NCBI GenBank assembly: GCA_009781525.1
Contig: WQXZ01000006.1
Span: 1 to 23,204 of the forward strand
DNA from: Coriobacteriia bacterium
Lineage (GTDB): Bacteria > Actinomycetota > Coriobacteriia > Coriobacteriales > UBA8131
Length of the DNA: 23,204 nucleotides
Reading direction: 5' to 3'
Shown: piece after piece, positions 16,432-23,204 of the stretch
Layout: each line of letters starts with the position of its first letter
Position numbering within the stretch: the stretch's first letter is position 1
The notes under the pieces: model-generated
Told to the model about the DNA's origin: nothing
The model's database searches: none
What the model saw: only the letters and a program-made list of their open reading frames with translations
Translations under genes and position numbers: made by a program

Positions 16432-17835
16432 TTAGTCCTTCTTTTTGCGGGGGCGGTTCTCTTCGCGATCGCGTCGGCGTTTGTAGACCCACCCGCGAAT
16501 AATCTTCTGCTCGCTTCGTTCAATGCCTAAGGCACCATCTGGAACATTCTTGGTTATTGTACTGCCAGCTCCGGTTACCGTATCGGCACCGATAGTGACT
16601 GGAGCCACAAGCATGGTATCAGAACCGATGAACGCTCGGTCTCCGATTTCGGTGCGATGCTTGTCGTAGCCATCGTAATTGCAGGTAATCGTACCGGCGC
16701 CGATGTTGACATCGGTGCCGAGGGTCGCGTCGCCGACATAGGACAGGTGCGGAACCTTGCTGCCGACACCGATTATCGAGTTCTTGATCTCGACGTGGGT
16801 ACCTGCCTTGGATCCGAGCTTCATCAGCGTTCCAGGGCGCAGGTAGGCTCTTGGTCCACAGCTGACGCCATCTTCAAGCTCACTTTCTAAGATAATGCTT
16901 TCTTCTATCACGCAGTCGCGACCGATAATCGAGTCAGCAATGCGGCAGTTCGGACCGATGAAGGTTCCTCTGGCTACGAAGGTCTTGCCGCTCAGTATTA
17001 CCTGCGGAAGAATCTCGACATCACTGGAGAGCTCGACTTCCGGGCCAATCCAGACGGATGCCGGGTCAAGCATGGTCACGCCAGCCATCATCCAGGCAGT
17101 GTTGATACGCTTCTGCATCAGTGAGCTCGCCAAAGCCAGCTGCAGGCGGTCGTTAATGCCTTGCGCCTCGCTGGCGTCTCCCGGCAGAGCAACCACGCTT
17201 TCTCCGCTTTTCACCAGCAGGCTGAAGACCTCTGTCAGATAATACTCGCCCTGAGCGTTGGAGTTGCCCAGCTTTTCTAGATTGGCAAGCAGTAAGGGCA
17301 GGTCAAAGCAGTAGGCCGCGCTGTTGCATAGCGTGACACTTCTCTCTTCATCGGTTGCATCCCGATCCTCGACAACGCGATCAACGGTACCGGACTCACC
17401 CAGAATCACGCGACCGTATCCGGTCGGATCGTTCATCTCGTGCGCTAACAGGCAAACTGCAGCGCCGGTGCCCTGCTGGGTCTCAACCAGCGCCTTGATT
17501 GTATCGCCGGTCAGCAGCGGAGTGTCAGCCGATAACACAACCAACGATGACCCCCTGGTTGCAAAGTGTTCCAGCTCAGCTCGCGCCACCATAATGGCAT
17601 GACCTGTGCCCAGGCGCTCTTCCTGCACGACAATCGTCGTCTCACTCACCAGCGGAATAACCTGCTCGCGCTCATGCCCAACAACCGTCAGTATGCGGTC
17701 AGTTCCAGCTGCGACAGCAGCGTCTACAACCCAGCGAATCATCGGTTTACCCAGAAGTTCGTGTGCTGCCTTGGCTTTGGCGGAGACCATTCTGGTTCCC
17801 GCTCCAGCTGCCAGGATAATTGTTGAGAATGCCAT
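16432..17835 (-). CDS. glmU: Bifunctional UDP-N-acetylglucosamine pyrophosphorylase / glucosamine-1-phosphate N-acetyltransferase
   Basis: A 467-residue two-domain enzyme that acetylates glucosamine 1-phosphate and then forms UDP-GlcNAc, the precursor for peptidoglycan. The uridyltransferase domain begins with LAAGAGTRM (8-16) and contains GTGHAI, LSADTPLL and GINDRLQLA. From about residue 255 the left-handed beta-helix is built of hexapeptide repeats, with the acetyl-CoA site segment HLSYVGDA and the TCNYDGYDKHRT motif. The tail is strongly basic (RRRDREENRPRKKKD). The ATG at 17835 has GAGG five bases upstream; an 18-residue upstream extension is rejected because the family starts here. It is the first gene of the - strand cluster. 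Confidence 0.97.
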   Translation of the reverse strand: MAFSTIILAAGAGTRMVSAKAKAAHELLGKPMIRWVVDAAVAAGTDRILTVVGHEREQVIPLVSETTIVVQEERLGTGHAIMVARAELEHFATRGSSLVVLSADTPLLTGDTIKALVETQQGTGAAVCLLAHEMNDPTGYGRVILGESGTVDRVVEDRDATDEERSVTLCNSAAYCFDLPLLLANLEKLGNSNAQGEYYLTEVFSLLVKSGESVVALPGDASEAQGINDRLQLALASSLMQKRINTAWMMAGVTMLDPASVWIGPEVELSSDVEILPQVILSGKTFVARGTFIGPNCRIADSIIGRDCVIEESIILESELEDGVSCGPRAYLRPGTLMKLGSKAGTHVEIKNSIIGVGSKVPHLSYVGDATLGTDVNIGAGTITCNYDGYDKHRTEIGDRAFIGSDTMLVAPVTIGADTVTGAGSTITKNVPDGALGIERSEQKIIRGWVYKRRRDREENRPRKKKD

Positions 17836-18153
17836 TTGAACCTCATTTCTACAGCGCGTCAGAAAAGCGCTCCGCATTGATATATGCACTTCGAGCCACC
17901 TGCGAGATAAACAATTCGCAACGGTATGCCCCCTGCCCGATAGCGCTCAAGTATTAACAATCATTCTAAAGTGTAGCATTACTCAACATCTACGTTTAGT
18001 TCGCGTAGTTTATAAACGGTTTGTTTTATCGTAGTAAAAATGCTGTGCCAATGTTGCCTGCAGACGAACCATAGCAGTAGCCATCTGCTATGCTTTCAGG
18101 TACCTTATAAACATTCTCGTCGGGGGACCAAAAATTCTGGTAAAATATTTATT
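17836..18153. promoter_or_regulatory. Divergent promoter region between glmU and the antiporter gene
   Basis: This 318-base AT-rich spacer holds no gene. On the - strand TGCTACACT (17978-17970) is a possible extended -10 for the glmU cluster, with a leader of about 130 bases. In that leader AGCGC (17853) and GCGCT (17867) can form a hairpin near the ribosome binding site. On the + side an 8-bp stem (CATAGCAG at 18070-18077, CTGCTATG at 18085-18092) precedes the antiporter promoter and could be an operator or a hairpin. All promoter calls here are weak. Confidence 0.4.
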
Positions 18154-18154
18154 A
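18138..18154 (+). promoter_or_regulatory. Extended -10 promoter giving a leaderless antiporter mRNA
   Basis: TGG TAAAAT (18138-18146) is a good extended -10 element. The ATG at 18154 lies seven bases after the hexamer, and no Shine-Dalgarno is present, so the transcript probably begins at the start codon. Confidence 0.5.
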
Positions 18155-20463
18155 TGCATACATTTGAATACATTTTAGTGCTCTTGGCAGCAGTACTTCT
18201 CTCTAACCTGATTGGCCAATTTGTACCACGAATCTCCCTGCCGTTGATACAGGTGGCTTTAGGTGTCGCGTGTGTGTTCTTGCCTCTTCCCTTTCACAGC
18301 GGCGGACTTGACCCCGAACTCTTCCTGGTATTGTTTATTGCCCCAATGCTGTTTGAAGAAGCAAAGAAGGCGGATAAACCCTCGCTCTGGCGATTGCGAC
18401 GGCCAATTCTTTCGCTGGCTGTCGGACTGGTTTTCGCAACCTGTCTACTGGTAGGCACGTCGATGCATCTGCTGCTTCCGACCGTTCCGCTCGCAGCCGG
18501 AATGGCAATTGCAGCAGCACTGTCGCCGACAGATGCCGTAGCGGTCTTATCCCTAAAAGGTATTGCAACCATCACTGAGGAGCAAGATCATCTATTAATG
18601 GGAGAAGCTCTCTTAAACGACGCTGCCTCGATTGTCTCGTTTCAATTTGCCATTGCCTATGTGATGACAGCCTCATTCTCGCTGGTCAATGCCTCTGTCT
18701 CGTTTATTTTCATGTTCTTCGGCGGGCTGGTGCTTGGCCTGGTGTTGATGGGATTGCGCTATCTGATCATGCGCGCAGTTGCCGCCAGCGGTATGGAGCT
18801 GACGACATTTTTCGTTCTATTTGAGGTTATCACTCCAAGCCTGATATACCTGATTGCAGAGTTACTGCATGTCAGCGGCATCATTGCAGTAGTAGCGGCC
18901 GGTGTTGCATACTCTTATTCACCGCGGGGGATTAACCCGCTGACTGCTCGCAACAATGTTGTCTCTAGCAGCGTTTGGGCTGTGGTTTCTTTTACTATCA
19001 ACGGCCTCTGTTTTCTGATGTTGGGCGCACAGCTGCCTTCTATTGTCGATCGTATTCAGATGGCTGATAGAGTTGACTTGAGTTATCTGTTTGTTTGCAT
19101 GTTCGCTTTGCTGGCAGTCGTCGTTGTTATCCGCTTTGTCTGGGTGCTGGTGATTCATCGCCACGTAAACCTGGCAGGTGGTGGTATGTCTATGAGCTGG
19201 GAGGCTGAGGGCAGCGAGGCTGTTCTGTCGCTTGTTGACGATGGATTCGGCACCGTAGACCCAGAAAACCAGCCGTTCACAATTGACTTCCATCTGAGCG
19301 AGGAGGAGCTTCAGGCAACAACTTTCAAAGAACGACAAGAAATCATTCGCAGAGTCAGACAGGAGCGTAGACGGGCGCGCAAAGAGATGGAGCGGACGGA
19401 GCGGGCTCAGGCTCATGCCGATTTGAATTACTGGAAGCTGCACCTGAGGGATGCTCTACTGCTGACAATCGCTGGCCCGAAAGGCGCGATTACCCTGGCG
19501 CTGGTCTTTGCGATTCCGATGGTGATATCAGACGGCAGTGGCTTTCCGGAGCGCGATATCATAACCTTCGTCTCTTCAGGCACGATTCTGATCTCGTTGC
19601 TTTTCACCAGCTTCAGTATGCCAATCCTTTCCCCGAAAGCTGCTGTCAGCTTAGATATTGAGGATGAGATCAGGGGCAAGACGGACATTCTGCGCTCTGT
19701 GATTTTTGAGATTCAAGAAAAGACTCTTCCGGAGGATCGCGCCATTGCTGACATTGTTATAGGTCAATACATCCAGCGAATACAGCAGCTGTTGGTAAGC
19801 AATAACCAGGATAACCCCGAGGAAACCCGGCTTCGACTTCAGGCGCTGGATTGGGAGCGCCAGTATGTGCTTGGGTTGATTGCCAATGGCAAGGTCAGCT
19901 TCCCAATCGGTGCGGTTTTTCTTAGTCAATTGTGTCGCCAGCAGTCAAGACTAGAGCAGCGGTCGCTGATTCTACTTGAGGTAGGCGCTTTGAAAGACCA
20001 GTTATCCAGCCACTACAACCATTGGAGAAGTTCTCGAAAGTCTGCTGAGTATGATAGAAGCCAGAATGGCTCTGCTTTGAGAATGCGTTTCTCGGCTTTG
20101 CAGATAGAAGCCCATGAGCATTCGATAGCAAAGCTCGAGGAGCTACTGTTAGAAGTTGAGGATGCTGGGGGATCTGATCAGCTGTCAGAGTTAGAGATCA
20201 CCAGGTTGATAACCGTGAATCAGCGTCAGATCGAGCGCATGACCAGACGCAACCATGCACGCACACAGATATTGACTGGAACTGCAGCCAACCAGGCACA
20301 GCGAGAGCAAAGAGAAATGCAACTGACCGCATCAGCCCTGGAGTGGGAGCGCGAAGCAATAACCGATGCGCTTCGCGCGGAGAAGATCTCTCACCATACT
20401 GCCAAGCAGATGTTGGACAGTGTAGCGATTATGGAGCTCGATATCGAAGAGGTCTTGGAATAA
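18154..20463 (+). CDS. Na+/H+ antiporter, CPA1 (NhaP/NhaK-like) with long cytoplasmic tail
   Basis: A 769-residue cation:proton exchanger for pH and sodium homeostasis. About 12 membrane helices cover 1-230 and, after a loop, continue to about 490. Signature segments are SPTDAVAVLSLKG (ion-pathway Asp) and GEALLNDAASIVSF (the Asn-Asp pair). The late helix reads IAGPKGAITLAL, with Lys where many relatives have Arg. A charged insert rich in Glu and Arg (about 375-430) interrupts the membrane part. After about 495 the chain is soluble, helical and probably coiled-coil. It contains a repeated motif ALDWERQ (564) and ALEWERE (728). The frame is open upstream to 18040, but MHTFEYILVLLAAV is the natural start and has the promoter close by. 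Confidence 0.88.
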   Translation: MHTFEYILVLLAAVLLSNLIGQFVPRISLPLIQVALGVACVFLPLPFHSGGLDPELFLVLFIAPMLFEEAKKADKPSLWRLRRPILSLAVGLVFATCLLVGTSMHLLLPTVPLAAGMAIAAALSPTDAVAVLSLKGIATITEEQDHLLMGEALLNDAASIVSFQFAIAYVMTASFSLVNASVSFIFMFFGGLVLGLVLMGLRYLIMRAVAASGMELTTFFVLFEVITPSLIYLIAELLHVSGIIAVVAAGVAYSYSPRGINPLTARNNVVSSSVWAVVSFTINGLCFLMLGAQLPSIVDRIQMADRVDLSYLFVCMFALLAVVVVIRFVWVLVIHRHVNLAGGGMSMSWEAEGSEAVLSLVDDGFGTVDPENQPFTIDFHLSEEELQATTFKERQEIIRRVRQERRRARKEMERTERAQAHADLNYWKLHLRDALLLTIAGPKGAITLALVFAIPMVISDGSGFPERDIITFVSSGTILISLLFTSFSMPILSPKAAVSLDIEDEIRGKTDILRSVIFEIQEKTLPEDRAIADIVIGQYIQRIQQLLVSNNQDNPEETRLRLQALDWERQYVLGLIANGKVSFPIGAVFLSQLCRQQSRLEQRSLILLEVGALKDQLSSHYNHWRSSRKSAEYDRSQNGSALRMRFSALQIEAHEHSIAKLEELLLEVEDAGGSDQLSELEITRLITVNQRQIERMTRRNHARTQILTGTAANQAQREQREMQLTASALEWEREAITDALRAEKISHHTAKQMLDSVAIMELDIEEVLE

Positions 20464-20497
20464 TTCACTTGTACTGTGCTTGTTTGTGTTGACAGTC

Positions 20498-20526
20498 TCG
20501 ACAGCAGACGACTCTTCGCATAGACT
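20498..20526 (+). promoter_or_regulatory. Promoter of the tRNA-Gln gene
   Basis: TCGACA (20498-20503) and TAGACT (20521-20526) are separated by exactly 17 bases and each match the sigma-A consensus at four or five positions. Transcription would start about six bases before the tRNA. A perfect TTGACA at 20489 is spaced too far (26 bases) from this -10. Confidence 0.55.
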
Positions 20527-20538
20527 GATTAATCACGC

Positions 20539-20612
20539 TGGGGCATCGTCCAACGGCAGGACTCTGGTTTTTGGTGCCAGCTATATAGGTTCGAATCCTG
20601 TTGCCCCAGCCA
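20539..20612 (+). tRNA. tRNA-Gln (anticodon TTG), CCA encoded
   Basis: The acceptor TGGGGCA pairs with TGCCCCA, the D stem GTCC pairs with GGAC, and the anticodon stem CTGGT pairs with GCCAG around the loop TTTTGGT, giving anticodon TTG, which reads CAA (and CAG by wobble). The T arm has the TTCGAAT loop. The discriminator is G and the terminal CCA is encoded. Total length is 74 bases. Confidence 0.95.
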
Positions 20613-20692
20613 TAAGCTTAAAGGTTGTATTATGTTGCTTAACACCTATGGGGCATTAGATGCAAAAAGATACCTAGAGAAAGAGGTTTCAA

Positions 20693-21919
20693 ATGATATG
20701 TAAGACTTGCCGTCAAGAAATCCCAGATGGGTCAAAATTCTGCACCTTTTGTGGAGCTGTGCAAGAAGATGCGGGGGTAGAAACCCAAGTAGAGCCAACG
20801 GTCTACATGCCGGTTGCTGAGCCGGTTGCTCAAGCTGAAGTGCCTGCAGAAGCAGCAGCTGCTTATGGTGTAAGCCAGGCATATGTTCCGGTTTCTGATG
20901 TTGTTTGCGAACCAACTGCGGTAGCACCAGAAGGCTACCAAGAAGTTGCTCCGGTAGATTCTGGTTTTGCCAGTGCTCCAGCTGCCTCTGAGTGGCAGAG
21001 CACCGGAAATGCCAGCGGTTCAGAATGGCAAAGTAGTGATAGTGGTGCCAGTGGCGCATATGCAGCTCCCGAAGCTGCCGGCCAACCTCAACCATACGGT
21101 GCCCCGGTTCAAGCAGAGCCGGTTGAGCCTCAACCAACATATGCACCACCAATGCAAGCACCTCCTCAAGGTCAACCTCAAGTAGGTGTCGGCGCTCAGA
21201 GTTATACCCCTCAACCTGCTGCTCAACCAGCCCAATATGGTGGCTATCAAGCACCCCAGCAAGGCCAGCAAGCTGCGCCGCAGCCTTACGGAGGCTATCA
21301 GGCACCGGTACAGACCTACCAGCCCGAACCACCCAAGAAAAGCAAGAATTTTCTGATATTTGTATTGATCGGTGTTTTGGTTGTAGCCATTGCAGGATTG
21401 GGAATCTACCTGGTCACAAACCGCAACAGTAACCAGAGTAACAACAATAACAACAACCAGGGAAATAATAACAACAATAACCAGAATAACAATAACACCA
21501 CGGTGCGTGGCTGGATCGGCGGTTCGACTTCATCTGAGCTACCAAGAGGATTCGTGGCTATCGTTGACAATGAATATGTCACAATCGGCGTGGGTGAACC
21601 TTATTTCTATGCTGGAGATAGCACGGTCTATGTTGAAATGATCGTCATCAATCGTTCAGAGAACGCTATCTGGCTTGCCTTCGACGATAATTATTTCGAT
21701 GGCTCTTATGCGGATCTGGTAGATGTATGGACAGATATTATGCGCACAGAACCAGGCACTACCAGTGAAGGAGTTATCTGGATCGATGTTTTGCACGATG
21801 TGGAGGATTTGAACAACTGGCGCGGAACTGTTTATGTTGTTGATGATGACTCTTATGAAACAGATGATTGGCCTGTCATACTCGATTCATACAACTTCAA
21901 CATCACCTATCAACACTGA
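20693..21919 (+). CDS. Zinc-ribbon membrane protein with Asn-rich linker and extracytoplasmic domain
   Basis: A 408-residue protein of unknown function with a clear modular layout. A cytoplasmic N-terminal zinc ribbon (Cys3, Cys6, Cys17, Cys20; CKTC and CTFC) is followed by a low-complexity Pro/Gln/Ala/Tyr-rich stretch (about 25-215). A single membrane helix lies at 219-243. An Asn/Gln-rich linker (about 245-272) leads to an outside domain of about 130 residues rich in beta strands and acidic residues (resembling the immunoglobulin-like domains of the DUF4352 type, uncertain). The same layout occurs in many Gram-positive zinc-ribbon proteins, often annotated only as hypothetical. AAAGAGG lies six bases before the ATG. 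A terminator follows. A - strand open frame through the Pro/Gln region is a compositional shadow. Confidence 0.8.
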   Translation: MICKTCRQEIPDGSKFCTFCGAVQEDAGVETQVEPTVYMPVAEPVAQAEVPAEAAAAYGVSQAYVPVSDVVCEPTAVAPEGYQEVAPVDSGFASAPAASEWQSTGNASGSEWQSSDSGASGAYAAPEAAGQPQPYGAPVQAEPVEPQPTYAPPMQAPPQGQPQVGVGAQSYTPQPAAQPAQYGGYQAPQQGQQAAPQPYGGYQAPVQTYQPEPPKKSKNFLIFVLIGVLVVAIAGLGIYLVTNRNSNQSNNNNNNQGNNNNNNQNNNNTTVRGWIGGSTSSELPRGFVAIVDNEYVTIGVGEPYFYAGDSTVYVEMIVINRSENAIWLAFDDNYFDGSYADLVDVWTDIMRTEPGTTSEGVIWIDVLHDVEDLNNWRGTVYVVDDDSYETDDWPVILDSYNFNITYQH

Positions 21920-21966
21920 TGGACGATACGACAAGTCATTTATCTGAACAGGCTTTAATGAATGTG

Positions 21967-22000
21967 ACAACCCGGGGTGAGTGAATCCCGGGTTGTTTTT
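21967..22000 (+). terminator. Intrinsic terminator of the zinc-ribbon gene
   Basis: A 10-bp perfect stem (ACAACCCGGG at 21967-21976 with CCCGGGTTGT at 21987-21996) with a 10-base loop is followed by TTTT. It lies 47 bases after the stop. Confidence 0.85.
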
Positions 22001-22008
22001 CCATGAAG

Positions 22009-22039
22009 TAGCCAGGGGTTACTTTCAAACCACTGGCTA
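22009..22039 (-). terminator. Hairpin downstream of the - strand gene, possible terminator
   Basis: TAGCCAGGGGTT (22009-22020) pairs with AACCACTGGCTA (22028-22039) with a single mismatch and a 7-base loop. It starts 15 bases past the stop of the - strand gene. No T-run follows on either strand, so termination is uncertain. Confidence 0.35.
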
Positions 22040-22054
22040 TGCTCCAGTGTTTTG

Positions 22055-22666
22055 CTACTCCTGCCACACAGCCAATACGGTTCCATCGCCAAGAATTAGC
22101 GCATGAGGTACCTCGATCGCTGCTTCGCTGTCCTTAATATCAATAGTATTTGGTAGTGTGCCTTTTATATGCCAGCAATCGTTGTCTTCATCATACTCAA
22201 CTTCAATCCTTGTAGTAGTTTGAGGGTAGAATTGACCAGGCCATTCAATCCACAATGCTTTTGCGTATTTGATAGCTGATTCAGCATTATCAATATGTCC
22301 GAATTGTTTATCATACGAGCAAGCACTCATTTCCAATTGGTAGTCAGCCAGGTCAAAGCATCCTACCTCAATACTTTGACTATCGGTTTCTTGATCACTA
22401 AAACCATATTTGTCGTAATAAGACACTGGAATCGAATAAGATATTATAGGTCTTACTTTCCTGAAGGCTACTGGTGCGCCTGTTCCTCTGCGCAGCATCA
22501 ATCCTGGGTTCCAGAATCCTTCTATTCTCATTCTTTCTGTTACACCATCAAAGGTAATGTCTATCGAATAGAGACTGCGCATCACCCAAGTACCAGAATG
22601 ATTTGAATCAAGATATACAAAAGTCGCTGTTCTGTCCTCGTTTAGTATTAGAACAACCTCGATGAT
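22055..22666 (-). pseudogene. C-terminal part of an interrupted membrane-anchored lipocalin-like protein
   Basis: This open stretch continues in the same frame as the upstream gene and is separated from it only by TAA at 22667-22669. Read from directly after the stop it begins IIEVVLILNEDRTATFVYLD and then SNHSGTW, which looks like the middle of a beta-barrel repeat (a hydrophobic strand, an acidic turn, GTA, then G-T-W). The upstream fragment ends with FIGTW and so fits as the first half of the same unit. No ATG, GTG or TTG lies between the TAA and GTG at 22585, and no ribosome site precedes the GTG or the ATG at 22582. If translated alone it would make about 175 residues ending VLAVWQE. No family is recognised. 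Confidence 0.6.
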
Positions 22667-22963
22667 TTAATTGTTTAAGTCCAAATCCTCTGTATTATCA
22701 AACTGTCGATAGTACGCACGTGCAGCCCATGTGCCGATGAACTTATAATCATATTGTTTTAGCAAAGCTTTGTGACAAACGTTACCAATACACAACAGGG
22801 TAATACCGAGAGCAATCTGAAATACGAGTCTCTTATAATTTAGAACGCTCTTCTTACTGTCTGGATTATTTGTAGAAAGACGTGCCTTTAGAAACTCAAC
22901 GAGAGAAACTTGTTGTGCAACATCATCCTGGTCGCCCAGTTCTATACGGTTCTTTTTATCCAT
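22667..22963 (-). CDS. N-terminal part of the same interrupted gene: membrane-anchored hypothetical protein
   Basis: A 98-residue product with a charged cytoplasmic N-terminus (MDKKNRIELGDQDD), one membrane helix at about 49-64 (FQIALGITLLCIGNVC) and a short outside segment (YKFIGTWAARAYYRQFDN) before TAA. The ATG lies one base after the stop of the upstream gene (TAG A ATG), pointing to coupled translation. With the downstream open frame it would form a protein of about 302 residues. It may be a disrupted gene rather than a finished small protein. Codons are richer in A+T than in the rest of the window. Confidence 0.5.
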   Translation of the reverse strand: MDKKNRIELGDQDDVAQQVSLVEFLKARLSTNNPDSKKSVLNYKRLVFQIALGITLLCIGNVCHKALLKQYDYKFIGTWAARAYYRQFDNTEDLDLNN

Positions 22964-22964
22964 T

Positions 22965-23204
22965 CTAGTTCAGCCTAAATATCAGCCCTTGTATCAGTTC
23001 TTTTATTTCATACTTTACAAGGTTTGGAACAACAATTTTTGGTGATACAACATAGCCGATATTGTACCCAATAGTAACTCCGTAGGAATCGGGTGTTGAG
23101 AATAATCTTGAACCTCCGCCGAGATACTGATCCACACGATCATAATTTGTTCCTGTCAAGCTTGCTTGTAATACTCTTAATGCTATATGTGCGCAGTTCT
23201 TTCC
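22965..23204 (-). CDS. C-terminal end of an unknown protein with an Asn-Cys motif (5' end outside window)
   Basis: The frame is open to the window edge, so only the last 79 residues are seen: GKNCAHIALRVLQASL near the start, then GGGSRLFSTPDSYGV and a hydrophobic beta-like end IGYNIGYVV. No start codon is needed inside the window. The order Asn-Cys, an amphipathic helix, then TPxxxG recalls the C-terminal papain-like peptidase or amidase domains found at the ends of RHS and other polymorphic effector proteins, where NC holds the catalytic cysteine. This is a resemblance by eye only. The stop is one base before the next gene. Confidence 0.5.
   Translation of the reverse strand, partial: GKNCAHIALRVLQASLTGTNYDRVDQYLGGGSRLFSTPDSYGVTIGYNIGYVVSPKIVVPNLVKYEIKELIQGLIFRLN

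Noticed and set aside
18919..19443. A 174-residue - strand open frame inside the antiporter gene
   Set aside because: No family features, and the + strand frame is a clear transporter through the same bases.
20489..20494. Perfect TTGACA as the -35 box of the tRNA promoter
   Set aside because: It is 26 bases from the best -10 box; TCGACA at 20498 has the correct 17-base spacing.
20647..20660. TGGGGCAT after tRNA-Gln, matching the 5' end of the tRNA, as a possible phage attachment site
   Set aside because: Only eight bases match, it copies the 5' rather than the 3' end of the tRNA, and no integrase is nearby.
20646..21332. A 228-residue - strand open frame opposite the zinc-ribbon gene
   Set aside because: It is Leu/Gln/His-rich because it is the complement of Pro/Gln/Ala codons. 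The + strand frame has a zinc ribbon, a membrane helix, a ribosome binding site and a terminator.

Overview
The window looks like a chromosomal segment of a Gram-positive actinobacterium, most likely a member of the Coriobacteriia. This is an inference. It rests on base composition near 50% GC, a long actinobacterial-type RpoC, a standalone biotin ligase without a DNA-binding domain, and at least two genes that look leaderless. No 16S rRNA or other decisive marker is present.

Layout. Bases 1-7078 hold the 3' part of rpoB and a complete rpoC on the + strand, closed by a strong terminator. Both RNA polymerase subunits carry acidic C-terminal extensions, and the beta' extension contains a domain that closely resembles the DNA-binding C-terminal domain of the alpha subunit. 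A convergent short prepilin peptidase gene (7274-7747, -) follows, flanked by GC-rich repeats. Then comes a gene-free stretch of about 740 bases with a perfect 54-bp inverted repeat around a 99-bp core. Three + strand genes follow: an alpha/beta hydrolase (lysophospholipase type), a membrane-anchored peptidyl-prolyl isomerase joining a parvulin-like and an FKBP domain, and an orphan protein derived from the middle of indolepyruvate:ferredoxin oxidoreductase alpha.

Bases 12192-17835 are a - strand cluster read glmU, prs, pth, birA, MATE transporter. It links UDP-GlcNAc synthesis, PRPP synthesis, peptidyl-tRNA recycling and biotin loading; glmU, prs, pth and birA are closely spaced and prs/pth are separated by one base. 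A divergent promoter region leads to a large CPA1-type Na+/H+ antiporter (18154-20463, +) with a long helical cytoplasmic tail. A tRNA-Gln(TTG) with its own promoter and a zinc-ribbon membrane protein follow, ending in a clear terminator.

The last 1.2 kb is visibly richer in A+T and reads as accessory DNA. On the - strand it holds the 3' end of a gene with an Asn-Cys motif, then, one base later, a membrane-anchored gene cut by a single in-frame TAA. The arrangement is reminiscent of an effector followed by an immunity gene, but this is speculative.

The observations most worth following are the alpha-CTD-like domain on beta', the large inverted-repeat element, the gene split by one stop codon, the parvulin-FKBP fusion and the orphan IorA fragment.
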